From positions 1-39,550 of the forward strand of contig CAUAJB010000011.1 of assembly GCA_958429225.1 (NCBI GenBank): a stretch of 39,550 nt of DNA, read 5' to 3'. Shown piece after piece: positions 22,460 to 30,400 of this stretch. This DNA comes from an uncultured Collinsella sp. Lineage in GTDB: Bacteria > Actinomycetota > Coriobacteriia > Coriobacteriales > Coriobacteriaceae. A program made the translations under genes and the position numbers. The number at the start of each line of letters is the position of its first letter. Position 1 is the first letter of the stretch. The notes under the pieces are model-generated. The model saw only the letters and a program-made list of their open reading frames with translations. It was not told where the DNA came from and did no database searches.

Positions 22460-24424
22460 ATGGCAGAGAACCAGAACGCCGCCGATCAGGCATCGACGCT
22501 CAACGACGAGCGCGCCACCCGCCTGGCCAAGCGCGCCGCCCTGTTCGAGGCGGGCCAGAACCCCTATCCCGAGCACTCTGAGCTTGAGGACTACGTCGCC
22601 GATATCGAGACTAAGTACGCCGATCTTGCCGATGGCGAGGACACCGAGGATGTCGTGAAGATCGCCGGCCGTGTGGTCGCCAAGCGCGGTCAGGGCAAGA
22701 TCATGTTCATCGTCGTGCGCGATGCGACTGCCGAGATTCAACTGTTCTGCCGCATCAACGACATGGACGAGGCTGCCTGGAATACGCTCAAGGCCCTCGA
22801 CCTGGGCGACATCCTGGGCGTGACCGGCGCGGTCGTGCGCACCCAGCGCGGCCAGCTTTCCGTTGCCCCTAAGAGCGCGACCCTGCTTGCCAAGGCCGTT
22901 CGTCCGCTGCCCGAGAAGTTCCACGGTCTTTCCGACAAGGAGACCCGCTATCGCCAGCGCTATGTCGACCTGATCGCCAACGACGACGTTCGCGAGACCT
23001 TCCGTAAGCGTTCGCAGATTCTCTCCACCTTCCGTCGCTTTATGGAGTCCGACGGCTACATGGAGGTCGAGACCCCCATCCTGCAGACCATCCAGGGCGG
23101 CGCTACCGCCAAGCCGTTCATTACCCACTTCAACGCGCTCGATCAGGAGTGCTACCTGCGTATTGCCACCGAGCTGCACCTCAAGCGCTGCATCGTCGGT
23201 GGTTTTGAGCGCGTGTTCGAGATCGGCCGCATCTTCCGTAACGAGGGCATGGACCTTACCCACAACCCCGAGTTCACCACGATGGAGGCCTACCGTGCCT
23301 TCTCCGACCTCGAGGGCATGAAGGCACTCGCCCAGGGTGTCATCAAGGCTGCCAACAAGGCCATCGGCAACCCCGAGGTCATCGAGTACCAGGGCCAGAC
23401 CATCGACCTTTCTGGTGAGTGGGCCAGCCGTCCCATGACCGACATCGTCTCCGACGTGCTCGGCAAGCAGGTCACCATTGACACGCCAGTCGAGGAGCTT
23501 GCTGCCGCCGCGCGCGAGAAGGGCCTGGAGATCAAGCCCGAGTGGACTGCCGGCAAGATCATCGCCGAGATTTACGATGAGCTGGGCGAGGACACCATCG
23601 TCAACCCGACGTTCGTGTGCGATTACCCCATCGAGGTCAGCCCGCTCGCTAAGCGTTTTGAGGACGACCCGCGCCTGACGCACCGCTTTGAGCTGGTTAT
23701 TGCCGGCCACGAGTACGCCAACGCGTTCTCCGAGCTCAACGACCCGGTCGACCAGGCCGAGCGCTTTGCCGCCCAGATGGCCGAGAAGGCCGGCGGTGAC
23801 GACGAGGCCATGGAGTACGACGAGGACTACGTGCGCGCCCTCGAGTACGGTATGCCTCCCGCGGGCGGCATTGGCATTGGTATCGACCGCGTGGTCATGC
23901 TGCTCACCAACCAGGCTTCTATCCGCGACGTGCTGCTGTTCCCGCACATGAAGCCCGAGAAGGGTTTCCAGTCCGGTGCCGCTGCCGCCAAGGCTGCCGA
24001 GGCCGGCAACGCCGCGAGCCCGTTCGTTACGTCGCTTAAGCCCACGCTCGATTACTCCAAGATCGCCGTTGAGCCGCTGTTTGAGGAGTTCGTCGACTTT
24101 GATACCTTCTCCAAGAGCGACTTCCGCGCTGTGAAGGTCAAGGCATGCGAGGCCGTCAAGAAGTCCAAGAAGCTGCTGAACTTTACGCTCGACGACGGCA
24201 CCGGCACCGACCGCACCATCCTCTCCGGTATTCACGCTTATTACGAGCCCGAGGACCTGGTCGGCAAGACCTTGCTCGCCATCACCAACCTGCCTCCGCG
24301 CAAGATGATGGGTATTCCCAGCTGCGGCATGCTGATCAGCGCTGTCCACGAGGAGGAGGGCGAGGAGCGCCTCAACCTGATCCAGCTCGACGCCTCCATC
24401 CCTGCCGGCGCAAAGATGTACTAA
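22460..24424 (+). CDS. lysS: Lysyl-tRNA synthetase (class II) with C-terminal tRNA-binding-type domain
   Basis: LysS charges tRNA-Lys. The N-terminal OB-fold (about residues 60-165, VKIAGRVVAKRGQGK) precedes the class II core. The core has motif 2 (FEIGRIFRNEGMDLTHNPEFTTMEAY) and motif 3 (GGIGIGIDRVVML, around residue 475). Standard LysRS ends near residue 500. Here about 40 linker residues rich in Ala, Lys and Glu lead to an extra domain of about 110 residues (roughly 544-654: FSKSDFRAVKVKACEAVKKSKKLL, LVGKTLLAITNLPPRKMMGIPSCGM). It resembles the Trbp111/EMAPII-like domain found at the end of MetRS. The extra domain probably increases tRNA binding; that is inference. A perfect hairpin follows the stop. 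Confidence 0.95.
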   Translation: MAENQNAADQASTLNDERATRLAKRAALFEAGQNPYPEHSELEDYVADIETKYADLADGEDTEDVVKIAGRVVAKRGQGKIMFIVVRDATAEIQLFCRINDMDEAAWNTLKALDLGDILGVTGAVVRTQRGQLSVAPKSATLLAKAVRPLPEKFHGLSDKETRYRQRYVDLIANDDVRETFRKRSQILSTFRRFMESDGYMEVETPILQTIQGGATAKPFITHFNALDQECYLRIATELHLKRCIVGGFERVFEIGRIFRNEGMDLTHNPEFTTMEAYRAFSDLEGMKALAQGVIKAANKAIGNPEVIEYQGQTIDLSGEWASRPMTDIVSDVLGKQVTIDTPVEELAAAAREKGLEIKPEWTAGKIIAEIYDELGEDTIVNPTFVCDYPIEVSPLAKRFEDDPRLTHRFELVIAGHEYANAFSELNDPVDQAERFAAQMAEKAGGDDEAMEYDEDYVRALEYGMPPAGGIGIGIDRVVMLLTNQASIRDVLLFPHMKPEKGFQSGAAAAKAAEAGNAASPFVTSLKPTLDYSKIAVEPLFEEFVDFDTFSKSDFRAVKVKACEAVKKSKKLLNFTLDDGTGTDRTILSGIHAYYEPEDLVGKTLLAITNLPPRKMMGIPSCGMLISAVHEEEGEERLNLIQLDASIPAGAKMY

Positions 24425-24427
24425 CTA

Positions 24428-24454
24428 GTTACGCGGTTCTACGAACCGCGTAAC
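24428..24454 (+). terminator. Perfect 12-bp hairpin after lysS (copy 2 of a repeated hairpin)
   Basis: GTTACGCGGTTC (24428-24439) and GAACCGCGTAAC (24443-24454) pair perfectly around TAC, 4 nt after the lysS stop. Eleven of the 12 arm bases match the hairpin after dtd at 19911, and the one change is compensated on the other arm. No T-run follows. Confidence 0.6.
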
Positions 24455-24467
24455 GGCTCGACGCTGC

Positions 24468-24566
24468 GCGGGCCGCATTTGGACAATCTGACGTTCAACT
24501 TCAAGGGCGCGACCAGAAGGTCAGCGCCCTTTCGTTTCACGTCACCTTGTCTCAAATGCGGCCCGC
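24468..24566. repeat. Nested inverted repeat (about 100 nt) after lysS
   Basis: Outer arms 24468-24486 and 24547-24566 are reverse complements over 19 bp with one bulge. Inside, TGACGT (24489-24494) pairs with ACGTCA (24539-24544). Innermost, AAGGGCGC-GACC pairs with GGTC-GCGCCCTT (24503-24514 and 24519-24531, one bulged A), followed by TCGTTT. The core therefore resembles a terminator set within a larger palindrome, similar in architecture to the element after groEL. The rest of the gap to 24728 shows no gene. Confidence 0.65.
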
Positions 24567-24728
24567 TCGCTGACGTTGCCAATACATCGATGTAGTCATT
24601 GGGGACGTTCTTAAACGACTACCCAACGGATATTGCGCACATGGCTCGCATGACAGTCGTCTCTTTTATGTTTCCTTTAGCCGTTGCTGCCTAGGATGGG
24701 GGTTAGTCGACAGGAAGGGAGCACCGGG

Positions 24729-26297
24729 ATGGACGACGCGAGCGAGCGTGCAATCGAAGAGGACATGCTCGATCAGTTCAACTACTTTGATGATGAGGAC
24801 GAGGAATTGATCGACCGTCGCGAGCCGGCGGCGCTCGATACTTTCGACCTTATTGATGAAGAGCCCGACGAGGACGAGGTCGGATCAGCGGAGCCCCCAC
24901 AGCCTTCGCGCCTTGACTCGCTGCTTTCGAGAGCCCCCATGCACCACGGCGTTCGTGCCGGCGCGCTCCATATGAAAACTGACTGGCACCAGATCGTGAC
25001 GGCAGGCGATGAGCTTGCCGTCGATGCGCCGCTCACCGATAAATCATCCATCATCTGCCGCACCGGCATGCTTATGCTGGCAAGCGGAACGGGTGCCTGG
25101 CGCGTGCGCGATACCATGAATCGTGTTGCCGCCGTACTCGGTGTCACCATCCACGTTGACTTAAGTCTTCTGTCGTTTGAGTGCACCTGCATCGAAGATG
25201 GTCACTGCTTTAATGAGGTCGTCAGCTTGCCCACAACGGGCGTCAATACCCATCGCATTTGGATGATGGAGAGTTTCCTCAAGGAAATCGAGACCTATGG
25301 TCGTCGCTTCACGGTGCACGAGTATCACGAGATGCTCAAGACCGTTGAGAGTTCAAAACCCGATTACTCTCCCTGGCAACAGGGCCTTGCGGCAGCTTGT
25401 GCTTGCGGCGCCTTCGTCTTTTTGCTCGGCGGCGGCCCTATCGAGATGGCCTGCGCGTTTGTGGGCGCGGGTGTCGGCAACTTTGCCCGCTCCCATATTC
25501 TCAAGCAAGGCCTTGGTCAGTTCAGCGCGCTGACGACCGGCGTTGCGCTCGCTTGCGTTTCGTATCTGCTGGCATTGCTCGGCCTTGGCCAGGTCATACC
25601 GGGGGCAATGTCGCACCAAGAAGGCTATATCGGCGCCATGCTCTTTGTGATTCCCGGCTTTCCGCTCATTACGGCGGGCCTCGACATCGCCAAGCTCGAC
25701 ATGCGAAGCGGTATCGAGCGCCTTTCATATGCCGTATCGATTATTGTGATGGCGACGCTCGTAGGTTGGATGGTTGCCGAGTGTGTTGGCCTGGCGCCGG
25801 ACGACTTTGCCCCACTGGGCCTTTCGCCGCTTGCCCTTACGCTCCTGCGCGTGGTGATGAGCTTCGTTGGCGTATTCGGCTTCTCGGTGATGTTCAACAG
25901 CCCGGTAAAGATGGCCGCGGCAGCTGGGTTGATCGGCGCCGTGTCCAATACCCTGCGTCTGACCCTTGTCGATGCGCCGACGATGATTCCCTTCCTGGGC
26001 CTCAGCACGGGAATGCCTCCCGAGGCAGCAGCGTTTATCGGCGCGCTGGTATCGGGTCTGCTGGCAAGCTTGGCCGAAGTCAAGCTCACCTACCCGCGCA
26101 TCGCCCTCACGGTGCCTTCGATTGTCATTATGGTGCCGGGCTTGTATCTGTATCGCTCGATGTATTACATGTGCACCTTCGACACGGTCAATATGCTCGG
26201 CTGGTTTGTGCGCGCAGTGCTCATCGTAGCGTTTCTGCCCGTTGGACTGGGTGTGGCGCGTACGCTCACCGACCCTCGCTGGCGCCACACCAGCTAA
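24729..26297 (+). CDS. Threonine/serine exporter family (ThrE-like) membrane protein
   Basis: The 522-residue protein combines the two halves of the ThrE exporter family in one chain. Residues 1-75 are a very acidic, probably disordered cytosolic extension. About 80-245 form the soluble DUF1212-type part (ICRTGMLMLASGTGAWRVRDTMNRVAAVLGV, where a conserved G-S-G-T-like stretch is expected). From about 250 there are roughly ten membrane helices. It probably exports threonine, serine or a related small metabolite by proton antiport, by family analogy. ATG 24729 follows AAGGGAG; an upstream ATG at 24684 is less likely. It stands alone between intergenic repeats. A GGGACAGGTT hairpin starts immediately after the stop. 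Confidence 0.86.
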   Translation: MDDASERAIEEDMLDQFNYFDDEDEELIDRREPAALDTFDLIDEEPDEDEVGSAEPPQPSRLDSLLSRAPMHHGVRAGALHMKTDWHQIVTAGDELAVDAPLTDKSSIICRTGMLMLASGTGAWRVRDTMNRVAAVLGVTIHVDLSLLSFECTCIEDGHCFNEVVSLPTTGVNTHRIWMMESFLKEIETYGRRFTVHEYHEMLKTVESSKPDYSPWQQGLAAACACGAFVFLLGGGPIEMACAFVGAGVGNFARSHILKQGLGQFSALTTGVALACVSYLLALLGLGQVIPGAMSHQEGYIGAMLFVIPGFPLITAGLDIAKLDMRSGIERLSYAVSIIVMATLVGWMVAECVGLAPDDFAPLGLSPLALTLLRVVMSFVGVFGFSVMFNSPVKMAAAAGLIGAVSNTLRLTLVDAPTMIPFLGLSTGMPPEAAAFIGALVSGLLASLAEVKLTYPRIALTVPSIVIMVPGLYLYRSMYYMCTFDTVNMLGWFVRAVLIVAFLPVGLGVARTLTDPRWRHTS

Positions 26298-26330
26298 TTG
26301 GTACAAGGGGGACAGGTTACTTTGCACCAA
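26298..26330. repeat. Short hairpin element with GGGACAGGTT loop (copy 2)
   Basis: Starting at the base after the stop of the exporter gene, TTGGTACAA (26298-26306) pairs with TTGCACCAA (26322-26330) with one mismatch. The loop contains GGGGACAGGTTAC. Loop core and position match the element after rph at 18679. No T-run follows. It probably belongs to a dispersed intergenic repeat family. Confidence 0.6.
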
Positions 26331-26333
26331 ATG

Positions 26334-26400
26334 AGTTGCGGTGAAATAGGGACTGAATTGTTGCTTAAAGGGTCAAAACAGTCCGTATTCCACCGCAACT
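26334..26400. repeat. 22-bp inverted repeat with 23-nt loop
   Basis: AGTTGCGGTG at 26334 begins a 22-nt arm (26334-26355) matched by its reverse complement at 26379-26400 with 2 mismatches. It begins 4 nt after the GGGACAGGTT hairpin, so the two may form one composite element. No gene lies in it. A stable RNA rod would form if transcribed. Confidence 0.6.
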
Positions 26401-26448
26401 TATGGGGTCGGGGGTTTGGTGCCCTGCATCTTCATAAACTCAACGCTT

Positions 26449-26468
26449 ACGAAGCGCATGCGTTTCGT
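26449..26468. promoter_or_regulatory. 20-bp palindrome, possible operator upstream of DUF2798 gene
   Basis: ACGAAGCGCA (26449-26458) and TGCGTTTCGT (26459-26468) form a palindrome with one mismatch and no spacer. It directly precedes TGCTAGGCT (26468-26476), which could be an extended -10 box, so a repressor here would block the promoter. No -35 is convincing. No regulator gene is adjacent. Confidence 0.4.
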
Positions 26469-26512
26469 GCTAGGCTGGTTCCACCACATAAGTAGTCGCA
26501 GACGCGCGTACC

Positions 26513-26563
26513 ACGGGCGGGCGAGATGAAGTTCCAACAGCTCCATCTTGCCCGCCCGTTTTT
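26513..26563 (+). terminator. Terminator-like hairpin in the leader of the DUF2798 gene
   Basis: ACGGGCGGGCGAGATG (26513-26528) pairs with CATCTTGCCCGCCCGT (26544-26559), 16 bp with one G-U, followed by TTTTT (26559-26563). It lies 45 nt before the start codon. If the promoter is upstream (near 26471), this is a leader terminator that could act as an attenuator. If the gene has a promoter inside the 45 nt, it ends some upstream RNA. Confidence 0.65.
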
Positions 26564-26607
26564 GTTGCGTGGCGCCGCGGTACAACACAGAGAGGAATCT
26601 GCCCTTT

Positions 26608-27156
26608 ATGCCTATCAACAAACGAGAGAGCCTGCTGTTCACCTTTATCATGTGCTTTTGCATGGTGCTCTGGATGAGCATCTACAACGTTGCCCTGCAG
26701 CACGGGGCCATCAACGGCGAGGTCGTTGCCACTGCGTGGCTCGGCTTCCCCGTTGCCTACATTTTTGCCATGTGCTGCGACTGGTTCGTCGCCAGCCCGC
26801 TCGCCAAGGGTTTCGCCTTTAAGTACTTGGTCACGCCGGGCAAGAGCTCGCCACTTGCCATGACGCTCGCCGTCAGCTCCTGCATGGTCATTCCCATGGT
26901 CATCATCATGTCGCTGTACGGTGCCTGTGAGGGTCTGACGCACATGCCCGGCGGCATCCTTGCGAACCTGTATTCCGTGCCCGCGATCTGGATGATCAAC
27001 ATCCCGCATAATTTTGTGATGGCGCTGCCGTGGAACCTTTTGGTAGCCGGTCCGATTTCCCGCTTCGTCTTCCGTCGCGCCTTCCCTGTGGGGACGGTTT
27101 TCGAGGAGGAGCATGCCGAGCTCTTGGAGCAGGCTATGGCTCCTGAGTGCGAGTAG
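26608..27156 (+). CDS. DUF2798-family membrane protein
   Basis: The 182-residue protein appears to contain two similar halves, each with two membrane helices. Half 1 covers about residues 10-65 (LLFTFIMCFCMVLWMSIYNVAL and AWLGFPVAYIFAMCCDWFVASPLA). Half 2 covers about 85-160 (LAVSSCMVIPMVIIMSLYGA and NFVMALPWNLLVAGPISRFVFRRAF). The repeated pattern of P-x-A-K/R at the helix ends is typical of DUF2798. The function is unknown; related proteins are small integral membrane proteins with no proven role. ATG 26608 is chosen because AGAGAGGA precedes it; the longer frame from 26548 would cross the leader hairpin. Confidence 0.75.
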   Translation: MPINKRESLLFTFIMCFCMVLWMSIYNVALQHGAINGEVVATAWLGFPVAYIFAMCCDWFVASPLAKGFAFKYLVTPGKSSPLAMTLAVSSCMVIPMVIIMSLYGACEGLTHMPGGILANLYSVPAIWMINIPHNFVMALPWNLLVAGPISRFVFRRAFPVGTVFEEEHAELLEQAMAPECE

Positions 27157-27323
27157 CTCGCTTAGGGATCTGCTGAGCGCGGGCGACTTGCTTGGTTGGA
27201 GCCCTAAGCGTGGATAGCTCTCTCGGCGACATCGCGGGCGTGAGCGGTGCGCATGACCGGAGGGCCCGTGCTGCTCCGTTGCCCGACGTGCTAGCGCGCA
27301 GAACAATCTGTTGGTGCATTCGG

Positions 27324-27356
27324 CGGCTGCTGAAGCGTTTCGGCAGCCGCTTTTTA
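27324..27356 (+). terminator. Rho-independent terminator after the DUF2798 gene
   Basis: GCGGCTGC (27324-27331) pairs with GCAGCCGC (27344-27351), followed by TTTTT (27352-27356). It ends transcription before the activase-TetR operon. The stretch 27157-27323 between gene and terminator is GC-rich with no gene seen. Confidence 0.9.
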
Positions 27357-27368
27357 TACGGAGTTTAA

Positions 27369-27387
27369 ATACAACAGTCTGTTGTAT
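27369..27387. promoter_or_regulatory. Perfect 19-bp palindrome, probable TetR operator
   Basis: ATACAACAG-T-CTGTTGTAT is a perfect palindrome with a single central base. It is 51 bp upstream of the activase gene and right after a terminator. This is the usual size and shape of TetR-family operators, and a TetR gene ends this operon. A related half-site pattern (AACAATCTGTT) occurs at about 27303-27313. The -35/-10 boxes are not clear; a TATATC at 27400-27405 could be the -10. Confidence 0.7.
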
Positions 27388-27437
27388 TACGTAGAGTGGT
27401 ATATCTCTAGCGGGAAAAATGCGAGAGACGGAGCATT

Positions 27438-30400
27438 ATGGCGTTGCTAGTAGGACTGGACGTAGGGTCGACGACGACCAAAGTTTACGCGATGCACGAG
27501 GATATGACCGAGGCGTGGTGGGGATATCGCCGCCACGGGGCGTGTCAGACAGCGAGCGTGCGCGCCATGCTCGGCGAGCTCGCCGAGCGCTTTCCCCATG
27601 AGTCACTGCGCGTTGCGGTGACCGGCTCGGGTGCGCGCGATATCGCGACCGCGCTGGGCGCCTCGTACGTTCAGGAGGTGGTCGCCAACGCGCTCGCGAT
27701 CAGCAGGTTCTATCCGCAGACGCGCTGCGCCATCGAGCTGGGCGGCCAAGACGCCAAGATGGTCTTCTTCCGCACCAACGATAAGGGAGACATCGAGGTT
27801 GCCGACATGCGCATGAACGGCTCGTGCGCAGGCGGTACCGGTGCATTTATCGACGAGATGGCAAAGCTCATGGGGGTCGGCACCGAATCGGGCGAGTTCG
27901 AGCAGCTCGCAAGCCGGGGAACGACCGTCCACGAGGTCTCGGGCCGCTGCGGCGTGTACGCAAAGACCGATATCCAGCCACTGCTCAACGAGGGCATTCC
28001 TACCACCGACCTGGCGCTTTCGGCGCTTCACGCGGTCGCCCGCCAAACGATCGGCGGTCTGGCCCAGGGTATCGACATCGAGCCGCCGGTAATCTTCGAG
28101 GGCGGTACGCTCGCCTACAACCCCACACTGGTCCGCGTGTTCCGGGAGCAACTGAATCTATCGGACGATCAGGTTATCGTCCCGCGCGATCCGCAGATCA
28201 TGGTCGCGCGCGGTGCCGCCCTGTCGCTGACCGACATGTTCGCATCGTCCCAACCGATCGACCTTCCCGACGCTTTTGTCCGGCTGGATAAGCTCGAGAC
28301 GGTCGCGCCCGCAAGCGGGGAGGGACGTCTTGCCCAGCCCTTTTTTGCCACACCTGCCGAGCAGGCGGATTTTACGGCACGCCATGGCAAAGAGACGCCG
28401 GCAAAGGGTCCGGATGCGTATGCGCCCGGAGAGACGGTGCGTGTGGCGCTCGGTATCGATTCGGGGAGCACGACGACCAAGTTCGCCCTGGTCGATGAGG
28501 CGGGTGAGCTTGTCGATTCGTTCTACGCGTCTAATAACGGCAGACCGCTCGACGTCGCCCAACAGGGTCTTGTCAGCTTGAAGAACCGCTGGGAGACAGC
28601 GGGAGTCACGCTTGCGATCGATGCCGTGGGCACCACGGGATACGGCGAGGAGCTTTTCGCGCGCGCGTTCCACGCCGACTACCATACGGTCGAGACGGTC
28701 GCGCACGCCCGCGCCGCGTGCGCATGCGTTCCCGATGCGACCTTCGTGCTCGACATCGGCGGACAGGATATGAAGGCCATCTGGCTCAACCACGGCGTGC
28801 TGACCGATATCGTCGTCAACGAGGCGTGCTCTGCGGGCTGCGGCTCGTTCCTCGAGGGTTTTGCCAAAAACCTCGGAATAGCCGTTGAGGATATCGCGAC
28901 CGAGGCATTTTCGTCCAAAGCCCCCGCCGTTCTCGGCAGCCGCTGCACGGTGTTCATGAACAGCAGCGTCGTTTCCGAGCAGCGGCGCGGTAAGGGTCCG
29001 GGCGACATCATGGCCGGTCTCTGCCGTTCGATTATCGAGAACGTGTTCACCAAGGTCATTCGCGTTTCAAATCTCAACCGTCTGGGCGACAAAGTCGTCG
29101 TCCAGGGCGGCACGTTCCGAAACGACGCGGTGCTGCGCGCATTCGAGCAGTATCTGGGCAAACCCGTCACGCGTGCGCCCCACCCGGGGCTGATGGGCGC
29201 TATCGGTATCGCCCTGCTCGCGCGCGAGGAATGCCGCAAGGGCGACGCCGGCACGTCGTTTATCGGGCTCGATGCCGTGGAGCGCTTCGAGCATCGCGAG
29301 TTCGGCGGCGTTACCTGCCGTCGGTGCAACAACCGCTGCCAGCGCGCGGTCGTGGCATTTGGCGACGGCTCGCTTTACGTCACGGGCAATCGCTGCCCGC
29401 GCGGCGGCGCCATCTCATGGGATGAGCTCGTGCGCGAGGTTCCCGCGGCGGAGGAGCTGCGTCCGCAGGGTGCTTGCGAGGCACAGGCACCCGGCACGGG
29501 GCGCGACCGGACCGCGGCTGCCCCCAATCTCTTTGTCGACCGCGAGAAGCTGCTGTTCGAGTCGTACCCCACGGTTCCCGTCAGCGGGGGGCGCGATGTC
29601 ACGATCGGCATTCCCCGTGTGCTCGAGTTCTGGGACACCATGCCGTTCTGGTCGACGTTCTTCAGCACGCTCGGCTTTAAGGTGCGCGTCTCGGGACGCA
29701 GCACCAAGGCGATGTACGAGCGCGGTCTGGCGCACGTCACATCCGACACCGTGTGCTTCCCGGCCAAGCTCGTCCACGGGCACATCCGCAATCTCGTCGA
29801 CGCCGGCGTCGACCGCATCTTCATGCCCATCATCACGACGGTGCCCACCGAAAACACCGCCTCTACCAGCGAGTGGATGTGCGCCGTCGTAAAGGGATAC
29901 CCCTACGTGATGCGCAATTCCGATAACCCGGAGGAGCGTTTCGGCGTTCCGTTCGATACGCCGCTGTTCCACTGGTACGACGAGGGCGACCGAAACCGCC
30001 AGCTCAAGGCGTGGTGCAAGGAGACCTTCGATATCGATGCCGACCTGGTTGCCAAGGCGACCGAGCAGGCGGACCGCGCGCAGGAGACGTTTGAGAACCA
30101 GCTGCAGCTGCGCGGCAGGCAGGTGCTCGAGAACGTGCACGAGGACGGCGGCTACGCGGTGGTGATCGCTTCGCGCCCGTACCACAACGACCCGCTGGTC
30201 AACCACGGGCTGCCCAAGCTCTTCTCTGAGCGCGGCATCCCCGTGCTGACGCCCGATGCGGTGCCGGGGGTCTGCAACGTCGATCTTTCCAACAGCCGCA
30301 TCGACATCGTGAACAACTACCATGCGCGCATGCTGTCGTGCGCGGTCATCGTCGCATCGACGCCCGAGCTCGAGCTCGTGCAGATGGGCAGCTTCGGCTG

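Noticed and set aside
22328..24349. 673-codon antisense ORF over lysS
   Set aside because: Shadow frame in GC-rich coding DNA; composition rich in Leu/Gly/Val/Asp with no recognisable domain.
26471..26607. T-box leader before the DUF2798 gene (GGTTCCACC and GTTCCAAC seen)
   Set aside because: No T-box AGGGUGGNACCGCG core is present and the gene is not amino-acid related in an obvious way.
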